The position numbers were made by a program, and so were the translations under genes. The notes under the pieces are model-generated. The model ran no database searches. It was not told the origin of the DNA and saw only the letters and a program-made list of their open reading frames with translations. Positions 43,958-53,300 of a stretch of DNA of 64,000 nucleotides are shown here, in pieces (the first letter of the stretch is position 1; every line of letters starts with the position of its first letter). The stretch is from Bacteroidota bacterium. Its GTDB lineage: Bacteria; Bacteroidota; Ignavibacteria; Kryptoniales; JAKASW01. Where the stretch lies: the NCBI GenBank assembly GCA_021812985.1, contig JAKAMG010000002.1, positions 159,879 to 223,878 on the forward strand. Reading direction: 5' to 3'.

Positions 43958-44758
43958 TTGAAGAAGAGCGTTCTCACAATCGCACTAATGACACTGGCCG
44001 TCCTTGCGGCCGGATGCAGCAAATCGTCACCGACATCATCATCCGGGAGCGGAACCTTTCAGGTAAACATGGTCGACAGCCCGGGCGCTTTTGACGCAGT
44101 CAACATTGTTGTAGACAGCGTTCAGGCTCACGTCGCATCGTCCGACTCCACTTCAGGTTGGGTGACTCTCAACAGCACGGCGGGCACCTATGACCTTCTG
44201 CAGCTGGTGAACGGAGTAAACGCAGTGATAGGAAAGGCCGTGGTCCCCGCTGGCCATTATTCACAGATAAGGCTCTTCATCGGAAGCGGATCCAACGTAG
44301 TGATTGCAGGGACAACCTACCCGCTTACCATACCAAGCGGCGTGCAGAGCGGTCTTAAGCTCAACGTGGACGCGACAATTCAGTCGGACATAACATATGT
44401 TCTTACACTCGACTTCAATGTGAACGAGTCGATCGTCACCACGGGCGGGGTAGTCAACACGCAGTTCATGCTCAAGCCTGTCATCCGCGTGATCACTACG
44501 CCGTCGAACGGAGCAATCTCAGGAACGGTTCTTCCGTCGAGCTCCCGGCCGAGCATAACCGCGTTTAACTCGTCGGACACGGTCTCGACTGTGGCGGACA
44601 CCACCGGTAAGTTCATGATCGGTTATCTCCCCGGCGGAACATATACGCTGGATATCGAGCCGTCAGACACGACCGTCAACGACACTACGATCAGCAATGT
44701 CAGCGTCACGGCCGGACAGACGACAAACATCGGAACCATAACGTTGTCAGCAAAGTAG
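43958..44758 (+). CDS. DUF4382 lipoprotein
   Basis: A 266-residue lipoprotein. The signal (MKKSVLTIALMTLAVLAAGC) ends in lipobox LAAGC, so Cys20 is lipidated. The DUF4382 domain (about 34-180) reads TFQVNMVDSPGAFDAVNIVV, LLQLVNGVNAVIGKAVVPAG and QIRLFIGSGSNVV. A carboxypeptidase-regulatory-like beta domain (about 185-266, PSNGAISGTVLPSSSRPSIT) completes it. The start is TTG at 43958 with AGGAGGAG 7 bases upstream. It is followed by a hairpin and then a TonB-dependent receptor. Confidence 0.9.
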   Translation: MKKSVLTIALMTLAVLAAGCSKSSPTSSSGSGTFQVNMVDSPGAFDAVNIVVDSVQAHVASSDSTSGWVTLNSTAGTYDLLQLVNGVNAVIGKAVVPAGHYSQIRLFIGSGSNVVIAGTTYPLTIPSGVQSGLKLNVDATIQSDITYVLTLDFNVNESIVTTGGVVNTQFMLKPVIRVITTPSNGAISGTVLPSSSRPSITAFNSSDTVSTVADTTGKFMIGYLPGGTYTLDIEPSDTTVNDTTISNVSVTAGQTTNIGTITLSAK

Positions 44759-44782
44759 AAGCCAATACGCTCCAAATCAAAA

Positions 44783-44814
44783 GGGACGGTTCATTCTTGG
44801 GCCGCCCCTTTTTT
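44783..44814 (+). terminator. Terminator after the DUF4382 gene
   Basis: GGGACGG (44783-44789) and CCGCCCC (44802-44808) form a stem with one A-C mismatch, preceded by an A-run and followed by TTTTTT. It lies 24 bases after the stop codon. Confidence 0.65.
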
Positions 44815-44909
44815 GTTCCTAATGAGAGCGCGCGGATCCGGACCGCGCTTCATCTCTTTTTCATCATTCACATGTATTTTGGACCACTAATACTGGCAAT
44901 GGAGAGCTC

Positions 44910-47105
44910 TTGAGTAAGACATGTTTTGTCGCGTTGCTTTTTCTTTTCCTGGGAGGGATCGCAGACGCGCAGACGCTGACATCGGTCATCGTGGACAGCT
45001 CGAGCGGCGAGCCCATCATAGGAGCAAATGTACTTGTTAAAGGTACCGCCATAGGTGGCTCAACCGGGACCGACGGCAGGGTTGCGGTGTCGGGAATCCC
45101 TGACGGACGGCAGACAGTCATTTTTTCGGCGGTGGGATACGATAGGAAGATGGTTCTCCTTCATTTCCCGCTCCCCCCAAGATCCCCGCGTCTGCTGGTT
45201 AAGCTGAGACAATCAGATCTGCATATGGAAGGTGTCACTGTGACGACTGCAAGGACGAGCTATCATCTTAATGATGCGCCAGTCCGAATCGAGGTGAAAG
45301 GGGAGGACGACATTCAGGAAACGATGATAGATCACCCGTCGAGCATATCCGAGCTGTTCCTTGAATCGACGGGGATACAAGTCCTTCAGACGTCTGCGGT
45401 ATCGGGTTATGTCAGCGTCAAGCTGCAGGGGCTGGACGGAAGTTTCACACAGATACTGAAGGACGGTTTCCCTCTTTATGGCGGACTATCATCTGGACTG
45501 AGCATGACCCAGATACCGCCTCTCGATCTCAAGCGCGTGGAGATTATCAAGGGACCGTCGTCATCTCTATACGGCGGCGGCGCGATTGCCGGACTGATTA
45601 ACCTGATCTCGAAGAAACCCGATCCAAAGGGAAAGACCACGATCCTCCTGAACGGGGAAAGCAGCCGTGGGATCGATGCGGGCCTGTACTATTCTAAGGA
45701 GTATAATGACAGACTTGGCGTGACTCTTCTTGTGAACGGAAACAGCCATTCGGCTTACGATGCGGACAACAGCGGATTCTCGGACGTCCCCGGGAAGAAT
45801 ATGTACACGATCTCTCCGAACATATTTTATTCACCGGATGACAACACGACAGTAAGATTCGGCGTGACGACGAGCTATGAAAACCTCTTGGGCGGAGACA
45901 TGTCCGCGATTTCATCCGGTTCGAGCGCGCAGCATCCCTATCTCGAGAAGAGCAAATCGGACAGGACTTACACTCAGCTCGAGATGGACTCGAAATTCGG
46001 GGATGTCGCCCTAACGTTGAAGAACAGCTTCGGCTATTTTTCACTCGATAACTCCCTTGAGGCAATGACCTTCACGGGTTCGCAGAGGACGAGCTATACA
46101 GAACTCACACTTCAGTCTCGCCTTGGAGACAACACGGTTACAGGAGGGCTCAACTTGACCACCGATGGCTTCCGTGATGAGCGGGCCAGTCTCGGTATGG
46201 ACAGGAGTTACAACAGGTGGACGGCGGGAGCGTTCGCGCAGGACGACTGGCAGATCACCGCACCGCTTACGGTTGAAGCCGGCCTCAGGCTTGACAAGCC
46301 GAGCGGATACTCCCTTCAGGTCCTGCCGCGGATAGGGGTGATCTACAGAGTCAGCGACGCGGTGGGGCTGAGGGCGAGCGCAGGTATGGGGTATAAGACT
46401 CCGACGATTTTTTCCGAGCAATCTGATCCGTACGCGATCTATTCTATCCTTCCCGTTGGAAGCGGTGTGGCCCCGGAGAAATCCGTCGGAGGGGAGTTCG
46501 ACATAACTTATAACGGCATCGCCTTCGGAGATGTCTCTCTGAATATTGACCAGGCCTTCTTCTACACGCGCGTGAATGACCCGTTTTTATTGACGGCGGA
46601 GAGCTGGCTGGGCCGCCCTTTTCCCGGCCAGCCTTTCTACTCGCTTCTGAACGGTGACGGCTTTCTCTTCAGCAGGGGAATAGAAACCGACGTGAACGCG
46701 ACATGGGGTGATGTGCAGGCGTACATGGGTTACACATACACCGATTCCCGCAAAGCCTTTGCAAACGCTTCGGGCGGGCTGTTTCTGACGCCAAGGAACA
46801 GGTTTATTACAGACATTGCGTATGACATGGGGGGGTACGGCGAAGTCGGGGTTGAACTGCGCTACACAGGCTCACAGCTCCTCCACGATGGAACAAGTTC
46901 TCCCGCATACTGGATCATGGACCTTCTCCTCGAGAAGTCGATCGGAAGATTCACGCTTTTTCTCGCGGCGGAAAACTTTTTCAATTTCAAGCAGGCCGAC
47001 TACTCCCCAATTTATTCAGGCCCGGTGACAAACCCGCAATTCAACGACATATGGGCGCCACTCGAAGGGAGGGTCATAAACGGAGGAATGAAAATTCAGT
47101 TCTAG
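44910..47105 (+). CDS. TonB-dependent outer-membrane receptor
   Basis: A 731-residue TonB-dependent receptor. A signal peptide (MSKTCFVALLFLFLGGIADA) is followed by a CarboxypepD_reg-like domain (about 22-105, VIVDSSSGEPIIGANVLVKG), a plug (about 120-235, with PVRIEVKGEDDIQETM, VKLQGLDGSFTQILKDGFPL and RVEIIKGPSSSLYGGGAIAG) and the 22-strand barrel (GLRLDKPSGYSLQVLPRIGV, ASAGMGYKTPTIFSEQ). It ends GRVINGGMKIQF with the C-terminal aromatic typical of BAM substrates. The plug resembles FecA/BtuB-type siderophore or cobalamin receptors; the substrate is not identifiable. The start appears to be TTG 44910 with GGAG upstream. Confidence 0.9.
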   Translation: MSKTCFVALLFLFLGGIADAQTLTSVIVDSSSGEPIIGANVLVKGTAIGGSTGTDGRVAVSGIPDGRQTVIFSAVGYDRKMVLLHFPLPPRSPRLLVKLRQSDLHMEGVTVTTARTSYHLNDAPVRIEVKGEDDIQETMIDHPSSISELFLESTGIQVLQTSAVSGYVSVKLQGLDGSFTQILKDGFPLYGGLSSGLSMTQIPPLDLKRVEIIKGPSSSLYGGGAIAGLINLISKKPDPKGKTTILLNGESSRGIDAGLYYSKEYNDRLGVTLLVNGNSHSAYDADNSGFSDVPGKNMYTISPNIFYSPDDNTTVRFGVTTSYENLLGGDMSAISSGSSAQHPYLEKSKSDRTYTQLEMDSKFGDVALTLKNSFGYFSLDNSLEAMTFTGSQRTSYTELTLQSRLGDNTVTGGLNLTTDGFRDERASLGMDRSYNRWTAGAFAQDDWQITAPLTVEAGLRLDKPSGYSLQVLPRIGVIYRVSDAVGLRASAGMGYKTPTIFSEQSDPYAIYSILPVGSGVAPEKSVGGEFDITYNGIAFGDVSLNIDQAFFYTRVNDPFLLTAESWLGRPFPGQPFYSLLNGDGFLFSRGIETDVNATWGDVQAYMGYTYTDSRKAFANASGGLFLTPRNRFITDIAYDMGGYGEVGVELRYTGSQLLHDGTSSPAYWIMDLLLEKSIGRFTLFLAAENFFNFKQADYSPIYSGPVTNPQFNDIWAPLEGRVINGGMKIQF

Positions 47106-47247
47106 CGCCACTGTCATCTGCCGGCCGAGGAGTCTTCCCAATTCCATCTCAATTGGTATAGGTATTTTTGCGGTCCGTCTTCTCTATCGAAGGTTCATTT
47201 GAAGCCGCGCGGCAACCCGCGGCGCGATCCCGCATCTAATTTCTTGT

Positions 47248-47466
47248 ATGGACAAAATCACAAAAGACATAACCATTGAGGATCTCGTGAGCACGATTCC
47301 CCCGTCAGTAACCTACCTTATGGAGAAGGGGATAAAATGCATCGCGTGTGGAGAGCCGATTTGGGGAACGCTCGAATCTGCGGCAAAGGAAAAAGGCTTC
47401 GGGGAAACCGACATCGAAGGCTTCGTCGATGATCTGAACAAGTTCGCTGACGTGTCGGATCGCTGA
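47248..47466 (+). CDS. DUF1858 domain protein
   Basis: A 72-residue cytoplasmic protein. It opens MDKITKDITIEDLVSTIPPS and has the signature YLMEKGIKCIACGEPIWGTL with the two Cys (CIAC) that could bind metal or a redox partner. DUF1858 occurs as a small domain often near redox proteins. The C-terminal helix GFVDDLNKFADV completes the fold. There is no clear Shine-Dalgarno sequence. It is convergent with a small cysteine protein across a perfect hairpin. Confidence 0.88.
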   Translation: MDKITKDITIEDLVSTIPPSVTYLMEKGIKCIACGEPIWGTLESAAKEKGFGETDIEGFVDDLNKFADVSDR

Positions 47467-47498
47467 GCAGCGCCGCGTCCAGGGTTGGGTTTCATAAG

Positions 47499-47535
47499 AG
47501 GCCGCGGCTTTTCATGGAACACCATGCCGCGGCCT
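47499..47535. terminator. Bidirectional hairpin between convergent small genes
   Basis: AGGCCGCGGC (47499-47508) and GCCGCGGCCT (47526-47535) form a perfect 10-bp stem, and the loop contains an inner CATGG/CCATG pair. It is 33 bases after the DUF1858 stop and 25 before the stop of the next minus-strand gene, so it could end transcription from both sides. No long T-run follows on either side. Confidence 0.5.
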
Positions 47536-47559
47536 GATAGATGAACCAGGTTTTCGGAC

Positions 47560-47778
47560 CTACTGTGTGCCGACTATTTTCCGCGCGATTTCGATCTGGT
47601 TGGGAAACAAATCACCCGGAACACCCGGCTTACCGAGTGCCTTAAACACAATATGTCTTGCGCATGATTCAAATTGGCCCCTGCAGAATTGTTTTTTGTA
47701 GAGAGTGGCAAGGGCTGGCGCTCCCCCCATCTTGTCGTTGAAGAATGGGCAACCGGCTAGACAATCACAGTCTGCCAT
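47560..47778 (-). CDS. Small cysteine-rich protein
   Basis: A 72-residue protein starting at the ATG at 47778, preceded by AGGAGG at 7 bases; a TTG at 47784 is in frame but lacks spacing. It opens MADCDCLAGCPFFNDKMGG and continues FCRGQFESCARHIVFKAL, with five Cys in C-x-C-x3-C and C-x6-C patterns, suggesting metal or iron-sulfur binding. Its length and composition fit a cytoplasmic redox or regulatory peptide. I do not recognise a named family. Confidence 0.7.
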   Translation of the reverse strand: MADCDCLAGCPFFNDKMGGAPALATLYKKQFCRGQFESCARHIVFKALGKPGVPGDLFPNQIEIARKIVGTQ

Positions 47779-47992
47779 GACCAACCTCCTGATTTTTACT
47801 GTGGGAAGTGACTAAGCGGAAAGGGTGTAGGTGAGAGTCGAATCAACATGCCGTACTTCAAGCGTCCGGAATGACTCAGCACGACTCCGGGACGGCTTCG
47901 ACATAGCGCCCTGACTTAGAATCCCACAGTTTTATGTCGGAACTCCGTCGCCGGAACTTTAGCCCAGGGCAGGCGCGGAATGCCTGCGGCGG

Positions 47993-48907
47993 TCAGGCCC
48001 GGTGCTGCTTTACGAATGTACCTCTCTCGAGCTCGTCGAAGGCCGCGCGAAGTTCTCCTTCGTGATTCATGACTATCGGGCCGTACCATGCTATTGGCTC
48101 TCCGATTGGCTTCCCGGAAAAGAGGAGAAACCTCACAGGCTTATCGGCAGTGGTCACCTCGACGGCCTCCCCATCATCAAACAGGATGAGGCTCTCGTTG
48201 TCGATTATCTGCGTGCTCTCCGATAGGTTTCCATTCGCCCCTTCGACTTCGTATGAGAACAGGTCCTTCTCCTTCGTGAAATATCCCTTCCCTTCGAAGA
48301 CGTAGGCAATTACCTTATGTCCTTTAGTGGTAGGAAAAGCGAAGTTGGAATTGGCCGGAAGAGAGACGTCCAGGTACTGCGGGGTTATTACGATGTCCGT
48401 CACGGGACCCTTGACTCCCTCGATCTCGCCGGCAACTATTTTTATCTTTGTCCCATTCTCTCTCGTCACAACGGGGAAATTCGCGCTCTTCACTTCCTGA
48501 TAGCGGGGGTCCATCATCTTGTGTGACTTCGGGAGATTGGCCCAAAGTTGAAACCCATACATTCCCCCTTTGACATCTCCCTTCGGCATCTCCTGATGGA
48601 TTATCCCGCTCCCAGCGGTCATCCATTGTACATCGCCTGTCGAAATGATCCCTTTGTTTCCCATGCTGTCGCCGTGCTCCACGTCCCCTTCGAGGACGTA
48701 TGTGATTGTCTCAATTCCGCGATGTGGGTGCCAGGGGAAGCCTTTTATGTATTGAGCCGGGTTGTTGGATCCGAAGTGGTCGAGCAAAAGGAACGGGTCG
48801 AACATCTTGATTTCATGGAAGCCAAATGCGCGCTTGAGGTGCACGCCAGCTCCCTCAAGCGTCGGCTTGCTCTTGAAGACCTTCTTTATCTTTCTGTACT
48901 CAGTCAT
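47993..48907 (-). CDS. Pirin family protein
   Basis: A 304-residue pirin of the bicupin fold. The N-terminal cupin has FDPFLLLDHFGSNNPAQYIK, GFPWHPHRGIETITYVLEGD and HGDSMGNKGIISTGDVQWMT, with the iron-binding His pair HPHRG, and GSGIIHQEMP; the C-terminal cupin is shorter (FAFPTTKGHKVIAYVFEGKG) and ends FLLFSGKPIGEPIAWYGPIV, a pirin signature. Known pirins bind Fe and some act as quercetinases; the role here is unknown. AGGAG lies 6-7 bases before the ATG. Confidence 0.92.
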   Translation of the reverse strand: MTEYRKIKKVFKSKPTLEGAGVHLKRAFGFHEIKMFDPFLLLDHFGSNNPAQYIKGFPWHPHRGIETITYVLEGDVEHGDSMGNKGIISTGDVQWMTAGSGIIHQEMPKGDVKGGMYGFQLWANLPKSHKMMDPRYQEVKSANFPVVTRENGTKIKIVAGEIEGVKGPVTDIVITPQYLDVSLPANSNFAFPTTKGHKVIAYVFEGKGYFTKEKDLFSYEVEGANGNLSESTQIIDNESLILFDDGEAVEVTTADKPVRFLLFSGKPIGEPIAWYGPIVMNHEGELRAAFDELERGTFVKQHRA

Positions 48908-49048
48908 TTCATTCTCCTCTATGCGCAGGATTAATGTCGCGCGGTGTGATTCGTTTCACCTGAATAACAGAAAGTTACTGAATGACAGTTCCCGGCGGCT
49001 AAAGAGACCGCCGGGATTCACGTCGGAGGAGCTTGTTTTGGGCCTTAC

Positions 49049-49540
49049 CTATCTTTCGTCAGCGGTAGGTCCGAATGTGGGGGGAACGGGGACATCAAGA
49101 AGTCTGAGATAGACCGTGAGCTGTCCGCGGTGATGAATTATATGGTCGAGTGTGCGCCTTACAACATCGGCGCGCGGCATTTCATAAACCAGCTGATCTC
49201 CTCTCCTCGCCTTCCATACCACCCCCATGTCCTTGTCGGTGGTTTTGCCGAGTGCTTCAACGGCGGCCGCCAGCGACTTATCGAAAGTCTCCAGGATTTC
49301 CGCGACCGTGTTTGGAAAGACGGGCTTGTAAGCCGCGGCGGCGAAATCGAACTCAGCTGTTTGAAGAGCCCTTATTGCCGAGCTGGGGAGCTCAGCAATG
49401 TGCATCCCGAGCCGTCCGATCGGCATCGACTTCTCATGCGGCTTCCATGTGAGTTTTGACTCAGGTATCCTTTCGATGACCTTCCTGCTGTTCTCGGCCT
49501 GGCGCTTTAGCTCCGCGCTTAGTTGTTCTGCAATGCTCAT
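49049..49540 (-). CDS. DinB family protein
   Basis: A 163-residue DinB-fold four-helix protein. It opens MSIAEQLSAELKRQAENSRK; the metal-ligand His lie in RLGMHIAELP and the C-terminal RTLDHIIHHRGQLTVYLRLL. It ends PPTFGPTADER. DinB-fold proteins bind a divalent metal and are mostly uncharacterised thiol-dependent enzymes. AAGGAA lies upstream. The gene at 53815-54300 has a very similar C-terminal segment on the other side of the hybrid sensor kinase. Confidence 0.9.
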   Translation of the reverse strand: MSIAEQLSAELKRQAENSRKVIERIPESKLTWKPHEKSMPIGRLGMHIAELPSSAIRALQTAEFDFAAAAYKPVFPNTVAEILETFDKSLAAAVEALGKTTDKDMGVVWKARRGDQLVYEMPRADVVRRTLDHIIHHRGQLTVYLRLLDVPVPPTFGPTADER

Positions 49541-50333
49541 TATAAGTATTCCTTTCTATTCTCTTCTCATGTCGTCTTTTCTATTTCGATGTCCCGACGT
49601 GGTCGTCCTGACGACACGTGCGGGGTGATGAAAGAATCAACCGAAACTAAGGCAGCGGTTCGGGAAAATCAATTACTCGGAGCCGAGACACTCCGGGATG
49701 ACCAACCGGCTATCGTCGATCGAAAACACCCAAAGGGGTACGATGTGACTCCGGCATTTGTTTTTTTATTTTACCCAGAATAAATTCGACCAGACGTTGT
49801 TCAGGAAGTGATGCACTTGATCCACCTGAAGCACGCCACAGAACGTATGATTCCTCCACGATAGCCAGTGTAGCGTGGGAAATCTGGCAAAATGCCGCGG
49901 TCGTGCCGCCGGCATGGAAATGAAGGGAGGGGGCGTTGGTGGGCAGGTTCTCATGCCGAATAGATATCGTCCGAAAGCGGAGGGCGCCGTTATGTCCGGA
50001 CGGTTGAAGATTAGGCATCCTGAGGTCGATATACCGATTAGGGAGGGCGATCGGAAGGGGCATGTTCGTATCGTGCTGCGGACCTGACTCCTTCAAAACG
50101 CCTTGTCCGGGCAAATTTTTGGCAGTAGTCTGGGAGCTGTGTATGCTGAACTCTGACCTTCTCAGGGCGGTCAGGCGTTCATTTCGGATAGACCCCCCTC
50201 GGGCGGGGGAGAGCTTTCCGTCGCGTCGATTTTTCTCAACCAAGGACTCTGCCTGGTTATGTATTGACCCAGCCGGGCTAAAAGCCGGGCTGTGCAGGGG
50301 GCGGGACGTCCCCTTCAAAAGGAGAATCTAATC
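49541..50333. other. 793-base intergenic stretch with structured leader
   Basis: No convincing gene. A 202-codon minus-strand frame (49710-50318) and short plus-strand frames have no ribosome-binding site or family-like composition. The left half is ordinary non-coding DNA, possibly a decayed gene. The right third (50190-50333) is full of GC-rich palindromes (see the next entry) and leads into the hybrid kinase gene, which starts at 50334 after AAAAGGAGAATC. It also contains the promoter of the divergent DinB gene near 49541-49600. Confidence 0.45.
50193..50312 (+). repeat. GC-rich palindrome cluster (REP-like) in the kinase leader
   Basis: Within 120 bases there are a CCCCC...GGGGG stem (50193-50209), two direct copies of AGCCGGGCT separated by AAA (about 50270-50291), each nearly self-complementary, and a perfect palindrome GGGACGTCCC at 50303-50312, just 5 bases before the AAAAGGAG ribosome-binding site. 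The pattern resembles REP-type palindromic repeats, or a structured leader RNA. I saw no further copy in this window. Confidence 0.5.
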
Positions 50334-53300
50334 ATGAAGAGATCCTTGAACGAGAAGATTGCGAGATACTCTGCCGCTTTAGCTCCATTCATTATGCCGG
50401 GCGAGTTTCGGGATCAGGGGGAGAAGGTTACGGCGCGTCTGCTGATACAATTTCTCGTGCCTATGATGCTCTTTTCGCCGCTGTTTGCGGCAGTGTCTAT
50501 CATTTCTGTGCCATCATGTGCGTGGCGGTGGCTCTCGCTCCTGTCGTTCAGTACCGCCGTCATTGTCACAACGTTTATGATCTTGCGGACGGGGAGGGCC
50601 AGACTGGCATCGGGTGTGATGCTCTCCGGATACTGGGTGATCATCACCATCTACGCGCTTACGGCAGGCGGGGTAACGGCGCCGATCATTGCCGGATACC
50701 TTCTCCTCGTGCTGAGTGGCGGCTTTCTGCTGGGCGCGAAGACGGGGTACGTCGTAGCTTTTGTGTCTATCCTTACCGAGTCCTCTTTTCTGATCGCGGG
50801 CAGGTTTATCGACATGAACTCTAGCACTTTCAAGAACGACGATCTCCTCGTATTGATTGTCAATGTGTTCTTCGCCCTGATCGTCGCGATACTCCAGCAC
50901 GTTGCTTCGCACAACTTCAGGCTCGCGCTGTCAAGAGCCGACAATGAACTGGCAGAGAGGACGCTCACGGAAGCGTCGCTGAGGCAGAGCGAAGAACGCT
51001 ACTCGAGGCTCTCGCAGGCGACCTTCGAAGGAATAATCGTAAGTGAGAATGACCTGATAGCGGATGCAAACAACCAGGCCCTTTCGATGTTCGGATGTGC
51101 CTCCGAAGAAATGATCGGGAGGAAACTCGGGGAGTTTCTGGAAATCGACACGCGCCCATTGTCCTCGGGACTGTATGGTCAATTCGAATCGATCGCAGTC
51201 AGAAGGGATGGCACCACTTTTCCGGTAGAGACGAGGTACCGATCTCTAAACTTCGATGGGCACGACATGCGGCTGACAACTGTCCGCGACGTCTCAGAGC
51301 GCTGGCAGGCTGATTTGCTCCAGAACGCAGTGTACATGATTTCGCAGGCTCCTGACAAGTCAGCCAGCCTCGATGAGCTGTACGAGAGAGTCCACGAGAT
51401 AGTAAAGACTGTAATGCCCGCGAACGATTTCTACATTGCGCTGAACGACGAGGCAAACGGAGGCGTGACATTCCCCTATCTCGTCGAAGAGATGGGGGAG
51501 ATGGCCCGTCAAAAGGTTCATGGTACAGGGCCGGCGGCGTATGTCATCAGGACAGGAAAGCCGCTGATGTGCGATAAAGCCGCGTGGAACGCGCTTGTCG
51601 CGAGCGGAGAGATCCCGGCGCTGATCGAGAGACCCGCAATATGGATAGGCGTCCCGCTCAAGGCGGATGACAGGACTTTCGGGGTCATGGCTGTGCAGCA
51701 TGGGAGTGACCGGAACGCATTCGGAGAACGGGAATTCAAGATGCTTGAGTATGTCTCCGAGCAGGTGGCAAGGGCGATCGACCGCAAACGCGCCGAAGAC
51801 GCTTCGCAGAGGGAGCGAATTCTCCTTAGGACATTGGTCGACAACCTTCCCACGCCAATATGCGTAAAGGACAGGGAGCATCGCAGAACCCTCGTCAATC
51901 CGGCATACGTCAGACATCTGTGCGCGGGCGTAGACAGGGAGGATCTCCGGTCGGAAGAAGCTCTTCTGGGAAAGACTGATTTCGATATATTCCCAAGCAC
52001 GATGGCAGAGGTTCATTTCAGAGAAGACGATCGGATTATTCGCGACGGCACACAGATACTCGACAGAGAGGAATATCGCGTCGGTCCGGACGGGACGCCG
52101 CATTGGAACCTCCTCTCCAAGATTCCGATGCGTGATGAGAACGGCGAGATTACCGGGCTCGTCGGCATCGCCTCAGACATCACCCATCAAAAAATGGCCG
52201 AAGAGGATCTACGTCAGGCTCACGCTTTCAACGAGATGCTCATTAAGACATTTCCATTCGGTATAGAGATCGACGGCGATGATGGCACGATACTCTTCAT
52301 GAGCGAATGGATGAAGACGCTTGTCGGCTACGACGCCGTCGGGAAGAAATGTTGTGACGTGTACATGAAAGAGAATCAGAAATCCAACATGTGTCCGTTG
52401 ATCGGGGACATCACGGTAGGCGAGTCGAAGAGCATCGAGGTGTCGGGTGCGCTGAACGGAAGGACATTTCTCATAAATCATACGGGACTCCTCTACAAGG
52501 GAAGGAAGGCGCTCCTCAAGGTCATCCAGGACATAACCGAAAACAAAAGGCTCCAGGCGCAGTTCCTGCAGGCCCAGAAACTTGAGGGACTAGGGACACT
52601 GGCGGCGGGAATAGCACACGACTTCAACAATATACTTGGGGTGATACTCGGGCATGCGGAGCTGCTCAGAGGCGCGGCTTCCACTCCGGCCAAGGAGCGG
52701 CCCGGTATCAATGCGATCGTGGCCTCTGCCCTTCGTGGAAAGTCGCTTGTGGGCCAGCTCCTCATGTTCGCGCGGAAGACGGAGTCTACTTTTCAACCCG
52801 TGAATCTGGGCCATATCGTGATGGAAGTGGAATCACTGCTGAAGGAGACCTTCCCGAAGACGATCCAGTTTACAGAAAATTTCACCGATGACCTTCCTCC
52901 GATAAAAGCTGACCCGAACCAGCTTCACCAGGTGCTTCTGAACATCTGCGTCAATGCGAGAGACGCCATGCCGCTCGGCGGGACGCTTTCGATTTCCCTG
53001 GATACCGTTTCACGGGAATATCTCGCCGCCAAGCACAACGCCAATGGTGTCTCGAAGTACATCAGACTGGAAATAAGAGACACTGGGATGGGAATGGATG
53101 ATGAGACAAGGGCGAGGATTTTTGAGCCGTTCTTCTCGACCAAGGGTATCGGGAAAGGGACGGGGCTGGGACTCGCGGTCGTTTACGGCATTATCGAAAG
53201 TCACCATGGCTTCGTGGAAGTGAAGAGTGAAAAGGGGAAAGGTACAGCCTTCAGTATTTTCTTCCCGGCTGACGAAGAGTGCGCGATCGGTCACCTCTCC

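Noticed and set aside
49710-50318. A 202-codon minus-strand frame in the intergenic region before the hybrid kinase
   Set aside because: No ribosome-binding site, no recognisable domain, and it crosses the palindrome-rich leader. A decayed gene is possible but cannot be supported.
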